Source: CAZYSK01 sp964649415
GTDB taxonomy: Bacteria > Chloroflexota > Anaerolineae > B4-G1
DNA length: 37,965 bases
Assembly (NCBI GenBank): GCA_964649415.1
Contig: CAZYSK010000057.1
Span: 1 to 37,965 of the forward strand
Direction of reading: 5' to 3'
The notes beneath the pieces are model-generated. The model was not told the DNA's origin, searched no databases, and saw nothing but the letters and a program-made list of their open reading frames with translations. The position numbers and the translations under genes are program-made. Positions 16,242 to 24,214 of this stretch are shown here, in pieces (position 1 is the stretch's first letter; each line of letters begins with the position of its first letter).

Positions 16242-16292
16242 GCGGACGTTGATCGTGCGTCCAGCGAATGTAGGGGCGCGGTCTTCGCGCCC
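16242..16292 (+). repeat. Family A and family C repeats after GH4-2
   Basis: Family A copy at 16242-16262, then a family C hairpin at 16270-16292 (TAGGGGCGCGGTCTTCGCGC). The same order and near-identical flanks follow GH4-3 at 17727-17786, which shows that the repeats were carried within the duplicated unit. Confidence 0.8.
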
Positions 16293-16318
16293 GGTGAGCA
16301 GAAAAGGAGCCAGAAAAC

Positions 16319-17719
16319 ATGCCTAAGATCACTTTTATCGGAGCCGGAAGCACGATGTTCGCCAAGCGCCTGCTGGCCGACATTCTCAGCTTTCCCGAAC
16401 TGGCCGACTGCACCATCAGCTTGCACGATATCGACGCGGAGAGGCTTGGGACCTCAGAGGCCGTGGCCCACAAAGTGGCCCAATTCCTGGGCGCTCACCC
16501 CACGATCGAAGCCACGACCGACCGCCGGGCCGCCCTGGATGGGGCGGACTACGCCATCTGCATGATCCAGGTAGGGGGCTACAAGCCGGGCACGGTGATT
16601 GACTTCGAGATTCCCAAGAAGTATGGCCTGCACCAGACGATCGCGGACACGCTGGGCATCGGCGGCATCATGCGTGGCCTGCGCACCATCCCTGTCCTGT
16701 TGGACATGTGCCGCGACATGGAAGAGCTATGCCCGGACGTCACGTTTCTGAACTATGTCAATCCTATGGCTATTCTCAGTTGGGCCATCAGCAGGGCTAG
16801 CACAGTCAACACCGTGGGATTGTGCCACAGCGTGCAGGACACGGCCCAACAACTGGCCCACGCCATTGACGTGCCCATAGGAGAGATCAACTTCGTCTGT
16901 GCGGGCATCAACCATATGGCGTTCTACCTGCGCTTCGAGCGCAAGACGAAGGGCGGGGTCGAGGACCTCTATCCGCGCATCCGCCGGGTGATCGAGGAGG
17001 GCCGGGTGCCGGAGTGGAACCGGGTGCGCTACGAGATGTTCAAGCGACTGGGGTACTTCGTCACCGAGTCGAGCGAGCACTTCGCCGAGTACGTGCCGTG
17101 GTTCATCAAGCAAGAGCGCCCCGACCTGATCGAGCGCTTCAGCGTGCCGTTGGACGAGTATACGCGGCGCTGCGAGGCCCAGATTGCCACGTGGGAGGTC
17201 CTGCAAGACAAGGTGGAGAGTCCTGACATCTCGCTGGACGATCCCTCGATTGAGGCAGCGATGGACCAGGTGCTGGCAAAGGCCGATATCTCACCGGATT
17301 TCGTCCACTTCGTAAAAGAGATATCACGAGTGGAGCGAAGCGGCGAGTACGCCCCGCTGATCATTCACAGCATGGAGACGGGCACGCCCCGGGTGGTTTA
17401 CGTCAACGTGCCCAACCGTGGCCTGATTGACAACCTGCCGCCGGAGTGCATCGTCGAGGTACCGTGTGTGGTGGACAAGAATGGCGTGCAGCCCACGCGC
17501 GTCGGCGCGCTGCCGCCGCACCTGGCGGCGTTGATGCAGACCAACGTCAACGCCCAGGCTATGACTGTCGAGGCCGCGCTGACCCAAGAGAGGAAGTACA
17601 TATACTACGCCGCCATGCTTGATCCTCACACCGGTGCTGAGTTGGACCTGGATCAGATCTGGGGCCTGGTGGACGAACTGCTCGAAGCGCACGGCGAGTG
17701 GCTGCCTGACTATCATTGA
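16319..17719 (+). CDS. Glycoside hydrolase family 4 enzyme (GH4-3)
   Basis: A 466-residue GH4 enzyme, tandem duplicate of GH4-2. It keeps GAGSTMF (8-14), Cys169 in CHSVQ, His199 in GINHMAF and NYVNPMA near 146-152. AAAAGGAG lies 9 bases before ATG. The opening 35 coding bases and the stretch coding about residues 198-230 match GH4-2 at nearly all positions, silent sites included. The region near residues 45-60 and the helix around 290-330 are strongly diverged. Retention of three GH4 copies in one cluster suggests distinct substrates or linkage preferences. Which of alpha-glucose, alpha-galactose or alpha-glucuronate is cleaved cannot be told by eye. Confidence 0.9.
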   Translation: MPKITFIGAGSTMFAKRLLADILSFPELADCTISLHDIDAERLGTSEAVAHKVAQFLGAHPTIEATTDRRAALDGADYAICMIQVGGYKPGTVIDFEIPKKYGLHQTIADTLGIGGIMRGLRTIPVLLDMCRDMEELCPDVTFLNYVNPMAILSWAISRASTVNTVGLCHSVQDTAQQLAHAIDVPIGEINFVCAGINHMAFYLRFERKTKGGVEDLYPRIRRVIEEGRVPEWNRVRYEMFKRLGYFVTESSEHFAEYVPWFIKQERPDLIERFSVPLDEYTRRCEAQIATWEVLQDKVESPDISLDDPSIEAAMDQVLAKADISPDFVHFVKEISRVERSGEYAPLIIHSMETGTPRVVYVNVPNRGLIDNLPPECIVEVPCVVDKNGVQPTRVGALPPHLAALMQTNVNAQAMTVEAALTQERKYIYYAAMLDPHTGAELDLDQIWGLVDELLEAHGEWLPDYH

Positions 17720-17726
17720 TGCGAAT

Positions 17727-17940
17727 GCGGACATTGATCGTGCGTCCAGCGAACGGTGCATGCAGGGGCGCGGGGGCCGCGCCCGGCGGATAGCAAGAAG
17801 CGACCGTAGTTCCTACAAAGGCGCCATTCCGATGGCGCACCGTATGGACGTGGTCCCCGCGCCTGGCGAATAGAGAAGAAGCCGCCTCGCTTCCCTTCAA
17901 AATGGAAGGAGCCGCTTCGCTTCTCTTTGCTACGGAAGGA
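17727..17940. repeat. Repeat cluster: families A, C, B and an AAGCCGCYTCGCTT unit
   Basis: In order: family A (17727-17747), family C (17763-17786), family B (17812-17842), then GAAGCCGCCTCGCTTC and GGAGCCGCTTCGCTTC (about 17876-17925), a tandem pair of a further 30-bp unit that ends in AAGGAG, the ribosome-binding site of the esterase gene. Confidence 0.75.
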
Positions 17941-17948
17941 GATTGATC

Positions 17949-18917
17949 GTGTTGTTCGACATGCCACTGGAGGAGCTGAAGACCTACCTGCCGCCCCGGC
18001 AGGAACCCTCTGATTTCGACGTCTTCTGGGAGCGGACACTGGTGGAGGCGCGAAGCTTTCCACTGGACCCCGTGTTCACGCCGGTGGACTATGGCCTGCG
18101 CACGGTCGAGGCATTCGACGTCACCTTCAATGGGTACGGCGGCCAGCCTGTCAAGGGGTGGCTGCTATTCCCCCGGCACCGTCAAGGGCCGCTGCCATGC
18201 GTGGTGGAGTACATCGGCTATGGCGGCGGGCGTGGTTTCCCCTTCGACTGGCTGGTGTGGAGCAGTGTCGGTTACGCCCACCTGGTCATGGACACCCGGG
18301 GGCAGGGGAGCGTCTGGCGGCAGGGCGACACGCCTGACCCTGAACCAGACGGATCGAGCCCTCATCACCCCGGGTTCATGACCCGGGGGGTTCTGGATCC
18401 CCAGACCTACTACTACCGCCGGGTCTTCACCGATGCGGTGCGTGCTGTGGAAGCAGCCAAGACGCATCCGGCAGTGGACGCCGCGCGCATCGCTGCCACG
18501 GGTGGGAGCCAGGGTGGAGGCATCACCGTGGCTATCGGCGGGCTGTCGCCCGATGTGGCGGTGATCATGCCGGACGTGCCGTTTCTGTGCCACTATCGCC
18601 GGGCCACGGAGATCACCGATGCTGCACCCTACAGCGAGATTGTCAAATACTGCAAGGCACATCGGGACAAGATAGACGCGGTCTTCACCACACTATCGTA
18701 TTTCGATGGGGTGAACTTTGCCGCGCGCTCCAAAGCCCGGGCGTTTTTCTCCGTGGCTTTGATGGATGAGATTTGCCCTCCCTCCACCGTCTTTGCCGCT
18801 TACAACCATTTCCCTGGTCCCAAGGATATCAGAGTCTATCAGTACAACAATCACGAGGGAGGGGACAACTATCAGACGGTCGAACAGGTGAAGTTCTTGA
18901 CGGCACTGTGGGGGTGA
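17949..18917 (+). CDS. Acetyl-xylan esterase / cephalosporin-C deacetylase family (AXE1)
   Basis: A 322-residue alpha/beta-hydrolase predicted to remove acetyl groups from xylo-oligosaccharides or other acetylated sugars in the cytoplasm (no signal peptide). GTG 17949 is 7 bases after AAGGAG and gives the family's usual LFDMPLEELKTYLPP opening; the TTG at 17943 is less well placed. The nucleophile lies in GGSQGG (about residues 183-188), the acid in DEICPPST (about 272) and the base in NHEGGDN (about 301), all as in AXE1. The oxyanion-loop Tyr region YIGYGGG is present (about 91). It separates the GH4 block from galactokinase and fits a role in debranching plant hemicellulose fragments. Confidence 0.92.
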   Translation: MLFDMPLEELKTYLPPRQEPSDFDVFWERTLVEARSFPLDPVFTPVDYGLRTVEAFDVTFNGYGGQPVKGWLLFPRHRQGPLPCVVEYIGYGGGRGFPFDWLVWSSVGYAHLVMDTRGQGSVWRQGDTPDPEPDGSSPHHPGFMTRGVLDPQTYYYRRVFTDAVRAVEAAKTHPAVDAARIAATGGSQGGGITVAIGGLSPDVAVIMPDVPFLCHYRRATEITDAAPYSEIVKYCKAHRDKIDAVFTTLSYFDGVNFAARSKARAFFSVALMDEICPPSTVFAAYNHFPGPKDIRVYQYNNHEGGDNYQTVEQVKFLTALWG

Positions 18918-19048
18918 AGGGGCGATAGACTTGTGCGTCGGCGGGACGGCGCGGACGCAGCCGTCCGTTCGGCAGACCTACGGACCGATGTCGCCGACCG
19001 CATACGGTCGACGTTTGACGCTTCACTTACCGTTTCACAGGAGCAATT

Positions 19049-20284
19049 ATGTCTCTTCAGCGCAGGGTCATCCGGGAGTTCGAACGTCGCTTCGGTGCGG
19101 CGCCTACGTTACTCGTGCGAGCGCCTGGGCGCGTCAACTTGATCGGCGAGCACACCGACTACAACGATGGCTTCGTGTTGCCTATGGCGATCGATCGTGC
19201 GATATGGATCGCGCTGCGACCGCGCGGCGACCGACGCACCGTGAGCTATTCACTGGACTTCGACCGGATGGTTGAGTTCTCGTTGGAGGACGTTGCGGGT
19301 GCGGCCAGGGGTGGCCGCGGTCCGCTTGATCGTGTGTCCGCGGACGTTGATCGTGTGTCCGTGGACGCAGACGTCCGGGCGAATGTCCGGTCCGAACAGA
19401 CCGGATGGGCGGAATACATCAAGGGAGTCGCCTGGGCATTACAGGAGGCAGGCTGCGAGCTTGTAGGATGGGAGGGCGTCGTCGCTGGCGACGTGCCGGT
19501 CGGCGCCGGCCTCTCGTCGTCTGCCGCGCTAGAGATGGCTGCTGCTCGGGCTTTTGCCGCGACATCGGGCCTGCCGTGGGATCCGATCGAAATGGCAAAG
19601 CTTGGACTGCGGGCAGAGAACGAGTGGATCGGCCTGAACTGCGGCATCATGGATCACATGACCTCGGCAGCGGGCAAGGCGGGGCATGCGATGCTGATTG
19701 ATTGCCGTTCGCTGGAGATACAACTTGTGCCCCTGCCGCCGGGCACGGCCGTGGTGGTGTTGGATACGACGACGCGTCGCGACCTGGTGGATTCGGCCTA
19801 CAACGAGCGCCGTGACCAGTGCGAAGTTGCGGCCCGCTTCTTTGGCGTACCGGCCCTGCGCGACGTGAGTGTCGCCCAATTCGAGGCCCGGGCCGGTGGG
19901 CTGGATGAGCTCATCCGTCGCCGTGCCCGTCACATCGTGACAGAGAACGCGCGCACCCTGGAGGCTGCCGAGGCCATGCGTCGGGAGGATGCCAACACGC
20001 TGGGCCAACTGATGAATGCCAGTCACATGAGCCTGAGGGACGACTACGAGGTGTCGAGCGATGAACTGAACGTCATGGTAGCCTGCGCCAATCGGGAGGA
20101 AGTCTGCTACGGCGCGCGTATGACAGGCGCGGGTTTCGGCGGCTGCGCGATAGCCTTCGTACGTGCCGACGCCGCCCAGGCTATCGCCGATACCGTGGCC
20201 GGGTGTTACAGAGAAGCTACCGGTATCGCGCCAAACGTCTATATCTGTGCGGCGACGAACGGCGCGGAAGTTGTAGAGTTGTAG
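19049..20284 (+). CDS. galK: Galactokinase with a repeat-derived insertion
   Basis: A 411-residue GHMP kinase that phosphorylates galactose to galactose-1-phosphate, first Leloir step. CAGGAG lies 5 bases before ATG. The galactokinase signature is RVNLIGEHTDYNDGFVLP (28-45), the phosphate loop VGAGLSSSAALE follows near residue 151, and motif 3 is GARMTGAGFGGCAI. Catalytic-type Asp is in NCGIMDHMTSA. Residues 90-116 (from GPLDRVSADV to about SEQTG) do not belong to the family pattern and are encoded by two family A repeat units at 19317-19360 plus flank. The frame is kept, so the enzyme may still work. No galT or galE is present here, so the pathway must be completed elsewhere. Confidence 0.94.
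   Translation: MSLQRRVIREFERRFGAAPTLLVRAPGRVNLIGEHTDYNDGFVLPMAIDRAIWIALRPRGDRRTVSYSLDFDRMVEFSLEDVAGAARGGRGPLDRVSADVDRVSVDADVRANVRSEQTGWAEYIKGVAWALQEAGCELVGWEGVVAGDVPVGAGLSSSAALEMAAARAFAATSGLPWDPIEMAKLGLRAENEWIGLNCGIMDHMTSAAGKAGHAMLIDCRSLEIQLVPLPPGTAVVVLDTTTRRDLVDSAYNERRDQCEVAARFFGVPALRDVSVAQFEARAGGLDELIRRRARHIVTENARTLEAAEAMRREDANTLGQLMNASHMSLRDDYEVSSDELNVMVACANREEVCYGARMTGAGFGGCAIAFVRADAAQAIADTVAGCYREATGIAPNVYICAATNGAEVVEL
19317..19396 (+). repeat. Family A repeats embedded in galK
   Basis: TTGATCGTGTGTCC occurs at 19326-19339 and 19347-19360 as a 21-bp tandem, followed by GTGGACGCAGACGTCCGGG remnants. Both differ from intergenic copies by one C-to-T change. They are read in the galK frame as DRVSADVDRVSVDADV. 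Confidence 0.75.
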
Positions 20285-20289
20285 AGTGA

Positions 20290-20325
20290 GAAACCAGGTC
20301 TTTCGGAGGAAAGAAACCTGGTTTC
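20290..20325. repeat. Family E hairpin (GAAACCAGGT...ACCTGGTTTC)
   Basis: GAAACCAGGT with CTTTC pairs with GAAAG and ACCTGGTTTC across a GGAG loop, with a two-base bulge. It lies 6 bp after the galK stop and 19 bp before the GH13 start. Other copies are at 22965-22997, 25203-25234, 26657-26688 and 32565-32596. Confidence 0.8.
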
Positions 20326-20344
20326 CAGGAAAGGAGTACGCATC

Positions 20345-22009
20345 ATGAAGGAGTATCTGTGGTGGCAAACCGGCGTCGTCTATCAGATCTACCCCCGCAG
20401 CTTCAAAGATACCACCGGCAACGGTGTCGGTGACCTGGCCGGCGTCATTGAACAGCTAGACTATCTCACCGAGACGCTGGACGTTGACGCCATCTGGCTA
20501 TCGCCGTTCTATCCCTCGCCTATGGCCGATTTCGGCTACGATGTGTCCGACTACACCGACATTCATCCGCTTTTCGGTGACCTGGCCATATTCGATGAGT
20601 TGGTTGCCCAGGCCCATCGGCGCGACCTGCACATCATCGTGGACCTGGTGCCCAACCACTCCTCGGATCAGCATCCCTGGTTCCTGGAGTCCCGATCCTC
20701 GCGCGACAATCCCAAGCGCGATTGGTACGTTTGGGCTGATGCCAAGCCATCATCCCTACAAAGGCGCCATTCTGATGGCGCGCCGGACGGGGCGCCGCCC
20801 AACAACTGGCTGAGTGTCTTCGGCGGCCCGGCCTGGGAGTGGGACGAGGCCACCGGCCAATACTACCTCCACTCATTTCTCAAGGAGCAGCCCGATCTCA
20901 ACTGGCGTAACCCGGCTGTCAAGGCGGCCATGTTCGACGTCGTGCGCTTCTGGCTCGAGCGGGGGGTGGATGGATTCCGCATCGATGTGGCGCACTACAT
21001 CATGAAAGACCCCGATATGCGCGACAACCCGCCGAATCCAAACGCGCAGGGATCCCTGCTCAGGCGCCCTCGCGAGTACGACACGCTGCTTCACCTACAC
21101 GACAAGGGACACCCCGATGTGCACGGAGTGTTCCGCGAGTTCCGCCAACTGCTCGACGGATACAGTGCCGAGCGACCTCGCTTCTCGGTCGGGGAGATCC
21201 ACATCTTCGACTGGCAGAAGTGGGCCAGCTACTACGGCGAGGAACTGGACGAATTGCACATGCCTTTTAACTTCTCACTGATGAACGTCGCGTGGCAGGC
21301 GCGGGACATTCGCCAGGTGGTGGACGAGCTCGAGGCCGCGATACCTCCGGGCGCTTGGCCCAACTACGTGCTGGGCAACCACGACCACACGCGCATCGTC
21401 GCCCGCTACGGGCGGGCGCAGGCACGGGTCGCTGCTATGCTGCTGCTCACCCTGCGCGGGACGCCCACGCTGTACTACGGCGACGAGGTAGGTATGAACG
21501 ACGTACCCATCCCACCCGAACTGGAGCAGGATCCGTTCGGGCTGCGCGAGCCGGGGTTTGGCCGGGATTCGAACCGCACGCCAATGCAATGGAGCCCAGC
21601 ACCCAACGCCGGCTTCTCGGCACCCAACGTACGTGAGTTGTGGCTGCCTTTGGCCTCCGACTACGAGGAATTCAACGTCGAGCGCCAATTGGCCGAGCCG
21701 CGCTCGATCCTGGATCTCTATCGGCGTCTGCTGAGGTACCGCAAGTCGAGTCCAGCGCTCCAGTGGGGAGGGTACCAGCCTGTGGATGGAGCGCCGGATG
21801 CTTGCTATGTCTTCCTGCGCCACGCTCAGGGGCGGGGGCGCATCCTGGTGGTTCTCAATTTCAGCGCCGAAGAACAGCGAGTTGTGTTGCCGGCGTTGGG
21901 TGAGGGCACGATCGCCGTTTCCACCCACCTGGATCGTGAAGGCGCGGTCAGTTTGGACGAACTTGTCCTGCGCGAAGACGAGGGCGTGATCATTGAGTTA
22001 TCCGACTGA
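20345..22009 (+). CDS. GH13 alpha-glucosidase (oligo-1,6-glucosidase-like) with repeat-derived insertion
   Basis: A 554-residue cytoplasmic alpha-amylase-superfamily enzyme that should release glucose from short alpha-glucosides. AAAGGAG precedes ATG by 8 bases. Conserved regions appear in order: DAIWLSPFYPSPMADFGYDV (about 48-67), VDLVPNHSS (98-106), GFRIDVAHYI with the nucleophile Asp (about 215), VGEIHIFD with the acid/base Glu (about 282) and LGNHDHTRI with the third acid (about 345). Residues 137-148 (SSLQRRHSDGA) interrupt the usual WADAKP...PNNWLSVFGGPAWEWD loop and are encoded by a family B repeat. The loop lies at the surface in related structures, so activity may survive. Specificity for sucrose, isomaltose or trehalose-type sugars is not resolved. 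Confidence 0.93.
   Translation: MKEYLWWQTGVVYQIYPRSFKDTTGNGVGDLAGVIEQLDYLTETLDVDAIWLSPFYPSPMADFGYDVSDYTDIHPLFGDLAIFDELVAQAHRRDLHIIVDLVPNHSSDQHPWFLESRSSRDNPKRDWYVWADAKPSSLQRRHSDGAPDGAPPNNWLSVFGGPAWEWDEATGQYYLHSFLKEQPDLNWRNPAVKAAMFDVVRFWLERGVDGFRIDVAHYIMKDPDMRDNPPNPNAQGSLLRRPREYDTLLHLHDKGHPDVHGVFREFRQLLDGYSAERPRFSVGEIHIFDWQKWASYYGEELDELHMPFNFSLMNVAWQARDIRQVVDELEAAIPPGAWPNYVLGNHDHTRIVARYGRAQARVAAMLLLTLRGTPTLYYGDEVGMNDVPIPPELEQDPFGLREPGFGRDSNRTPMQWSPAPNAGFSAPNVRELWLPLASDYEEFNVERQLAEPRSILDLYRRLLRYRKSSPALQWGGYQPVDGAPDACYVFLRHAQGRGRILVVLNFSAEEQRVVLPALGEGTIAVSTHLDREGAVSLDELVLREDEGVIIELSD
20754..20785 (+). repeat. Family B repeat embedded in the GH13 gene
   Basis: CCCTACAAAGGCGCCATT, then CTGATGGCGC. 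One base (C to T in the loop) differs from the intergenic copies at 6187 and 17812. It is read as LQRRHSDGA within the enzyme. Confidence 0.85.
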
Positions 22010-22038
22010 TCACGTTCACTAGAAGGGGGGAGCGACGT

Positions 22039-22983
22039 ATGACCCAGGTCGCTGTCATTGGAAGCATCATCGCGGACATGTACGTGCGAACGGCACGGGT
22101 GCCCGCGGTGGGTGAGAATCTCCTGGCGGAGAGTCTCACCGTAGGTCCCGGTGGCAAGGGAGCCAATGCTGCTGTGGCCGTAGCGCGTGCCGGTGCTGAG
22201 GCCGTGCTCGTTGGCTGCATCGGCGACGACGACTTCGGACGCATGGAGCTGAACCGTCTGCGCGAGGAGGGCGTCAATGTCGACGCCATCACAGTAGACC
22301 CAGAGGTGGGCACCGGTACCGCGCTCGTCATGATTGACGCGGATGGCGAAAACACCATCCTGGTGATCATCGGGGCCAACGACCGTTTGAGCGCCGAGGC
22401 TGTGCATCAGGCGCTGGAGGTCCACCGGGGCACGCTGGATGGCATCCTGGTCAACTTCGAGATCCCGGAGGACGCCGTGGCGGCTGTGGTGCGGGCAGGC
22501 AGAGAACGCGGCGTGCCGGTCGTCGTGGACGCCGGGCCTCCCCGCTCGTATGCCCGCGAAACCTGGGCCGAGTGCACGGTCATCACGCCCAATGCGTTAG
22601 AGACGGCGACGTTGGTGGGACATCCCGTCCACGGTGACGCGGCGGCTGAACAGGCGGCCCGAGAGCTCCTGGCGGCGGGCCCGGAGGCTGTGGTGCTGAA
22701 ACGAGGCGGGGATGGGGCGCTGCTCTTGACAGCGGAGCAGGAGTTGCACGTGCCCGCCTTCCCCGTGGAGACCGTTGACACGACCGGGGCCGGCGACGCG
22801 TTTTCCGCGGCGCTGACCATAGCCATCGCGGAAGGGCTCCCGTTGGAGCAGGCCGTGCGGCGAGCTAGCGCCGCCGGGGCGCTTGCGTGCACCCAGTTCG
22901 GCACGATGGCGGCGATGCCCACGCGTGCGGAAGTGGACGCGTTTCTGGCCGAGCGCATGGCGGAAGAAACCAGGTTTTTCTGA
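22039..22983 (+). CDS. Ribokinase-like PfkB-family sugar kinase
   Basis: A 314-residue carbohydrate kinase, normal length for ribokinase (about 300-310). A GGGGGAG run ends 7 bases before ATG. Family signature 1 is seen as GGKGANAAVAVARAGAEAVLVGCIGDDDFG (about 39-68), signature 2 as DTTGAGDAFSAAL (about 247-259) with the catalytic Asp. The N-terminal VIGSIIADMYVRTARVPAVGE resembles ribokinase (D-ribose to ribose-5-phosphate), but related sugars are possible. The last six residues (EETRFF) and the TGA stop lie within a family E hairpin, so the native C-terminus has been replaced or extended by repeat sequence. Last gene of the plus-strand sugar block. Confidence 0.91.
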   Translation: MTQVAVIGSIIADMYVRTARVPAVGENLLAESLTVGPGGKGANAAVAVARAGAEAVLVGCIGDDDFGRMELNRLREEGVNVDAITVDPEVGTGTALVMIDADGENTILVIIGANDRLSAEAVHQALEVHRGTLDGILVNFEIPEDAVAAVVRAGRERGVPVVVDAGPPRSYARETWAECTVITPNALETATLVGHPVHGDAAAEQAARELLAAGPEAVVLKRGGDGALLLTAEQELHVPAFPVETVDTTGAGDAFSAALTIAIAEGLPLEQAVRRASAAGALACTQFGTMAAMPTRAEVDAFLAERMAEETRFF

Positions 22984-22997
22984 AAAACCTGGTTTCT
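22965..22997. repeat. Family E hairpin at the ribokinase 3' end
   Basis: AGAAACCAGGTTTTT (22965-22979), loop CTG, AAAAACCTGGTTTCT (22983-22997): a perfect 15-bp stem. It spans the stop codon and sits between convergent genes, so it could act as a bidirectional terminator (T-runs occur in the stem itself). Confidence 0.85.
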
Positions 22998-22999
22998 GT

Positions 23000-23132
23000 G
23001 GCGCCCATCAGATGGGGCACCGACGCCCCTACAAAGGCGCCCATCAGATGGGGCACCGACGCCCCTACAAAGGCGCCATTCCGATGGGGCACCGACGTCC
23101 CTACAAAGGCGCCATTCCGATGGGGCACCGAC
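23000..23132. repeat. 36-bp tandem array of family B units
   Basis: Units start at 23000, 23036, 23072 and 23108 (last one partial, 25 bp). Units 1 and 2 are identical; units 3 and 4 carry CATTCCG in place of CCATCAG, matching the dispersed copies. There is no variable spacer, so it is not CRISPR. The array lies between convergent genes and its right end forms the 3' end of the flavin oxidoreductase gene. Confidence 0.9.
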
Positions 23133-24201
23133 AGGCGATGCCCTCGCCCTGGTTTTCGGGCCAACAGCGGTTGGCCGAGATACAGGCGGACTTTTCCTGT
23201 ACCCCTTCGCGCAAGCGGTTCGGCAGGTCGGGCTCGCAAATCAGAGGCCGGCAGAGGGAGATGAAGTCGGCATCGCCGGAGGCGAGCACGTCCTCCATCA
23301 CCTGCCGGGAGCGCAAGCCGCCGACCAGCATGATGGGCAGGCTGGTCGCCAGCCGCGCCTGCTGGGCCAGAGGCCGGAAGTAGGCCTCGTCTGCCGCGGA
23401 GCGAATCGCGGCTCGGGAGTTCAAGTTGTGCGTGCCCCCGATGCCACCGCTGATCTCCACGGCGTCCAGGCCCATCTCCTCCAGCGCTGCCACGACCTGT
23501 GCCCCTTCGTCGGACGTCAGCCCTCCCTCGACGGCGTCCACCATACCAAACTTGACGAACACCGGGTAGTCGGGTCCCACCTGTGCCCGCACGGCCTGAC
23601 AGACGGCTCGCAGGAAGTGCATTCGCCCGTCCAGGTCGCCGCCCCATTCATCGGTGCGCCGGTTGACGAAGGGCGAGAGAAACTGGCTGACCAGGTAGCC
23701 ATGGGCAGCGTGGATCTGGACGCCGTCGAAGCCGGCCTCTCGCGCCCGGCGGGCGGCCTGGCCGTACGCCTGGACACTGGCGTGGATTTCGTCGGGGGTC
23801 ATCTCCCGCGCAGGTCGCTGCAAGAACGGCGCGTCTATCGCTGAGGGGGCGATGGGATCGGTCACGTTTTCCCGGTCACACTGCATCCCGCCGTGGTTGA
23901 TCTGGACGGCGACCCTGCCGCCCGCGTCGTGGGCGGCAGCGGCCAAGTCCGCCAGGTATGGGACCAACTCGTCTGAGTAGATGCCCGTCATCTCGGGATG
24001 GGCCTTGCCGGATGGGTGTACGACCATGTGGCCGGTGATGATCAGACCCACGCCGCCCCGGGCCAGCTCCCGATAAAGGGCCTTGAGCCGTTCTGTGGGG
24101 CGGCCGTCGGCGTCCGCCATCCGTTCGGCGGTGGCGGATCGGACCAGGCGGTTCGCCAGCGTCAGGGTGCCGACACGCCCGGATTTGAAGAGTCTGTCCA
24201 T
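23101..24201 (-). CDS. Old Yellow Enzyme-type NADH:flavin oxidoreductase
   Basis: A 366-residue FMN-dependent TIM-barrel reductase, acting on enones, dienoyl or other activated double bonds. It shows the family core: NRLVRSATAERMAD (17-30), a substrate-site HGGMQC near residue 103, AHGYLVSQFLSPFVNRRTDEWGG (about 170-192), VSGGIGGTHN-like phosphate site (ISGGIGGTHN) and GDADFISLCRPLI near 325. The C-terminus CISANRC...IAC has one Cys of the usual CxxC changed to Ala, so an Fe-S cluster is doubtful. The final residues and the TAG stop are encoded by the tandem repeat array. GAAGGG lies 6-7 bases before ATG. It starts 13 bp after the ADP-ribosylglycohydrolase gene and ends a five-gene operon. 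Confidence 0.92.
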   Translation of the reverse strand: MDRLFKSGRVGTLTLANRLVRSATAERMADADGRPTERLKALYRELARGGVGLIITGHMVVHPSGKAHPEMTGIYSDELVPYLADLAAAAHDAGGRVAVQINHGGMQCDRENVTDPIAPSAIDAPFLQRPAREMTPDEIHASVQAYGQAARRAREAGFDGVQIHAAHGYLVSQFLSPFVNRRTDEWGGDLDGRMHFLRAVCQAVRAQVGPDYPVFVKFGMVDAVEGGLTSDEGAQVVAALEEMGLDAVEISGGIGGTHNLNSRAAIRSAADEAYFRPLAQQARLATSLPIMLVGGLRSRQVMEDVLASGDADFISLCRPLICEPDLPNRLREGVQEKSACISANRCWPENQGEGIACRCPIGMAPL

Positions 24202-24214
24202 GGTTTGCCCTTCC

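Noticed and set aside
23000..23132. CRISPR array suggested by regular 36-bp repeats
   Set aside because: Units abut directly with no variable spacers, the unit also occurs dispersed, and no cas gene is near.
22865..23647. 260-residue minus-strand frame over the repeat array
   Set aside because: It overlaps the flavin oxidoreductase in another frame and repeats the peptide RNGAFVG from the tandem units; this is repeat translation.
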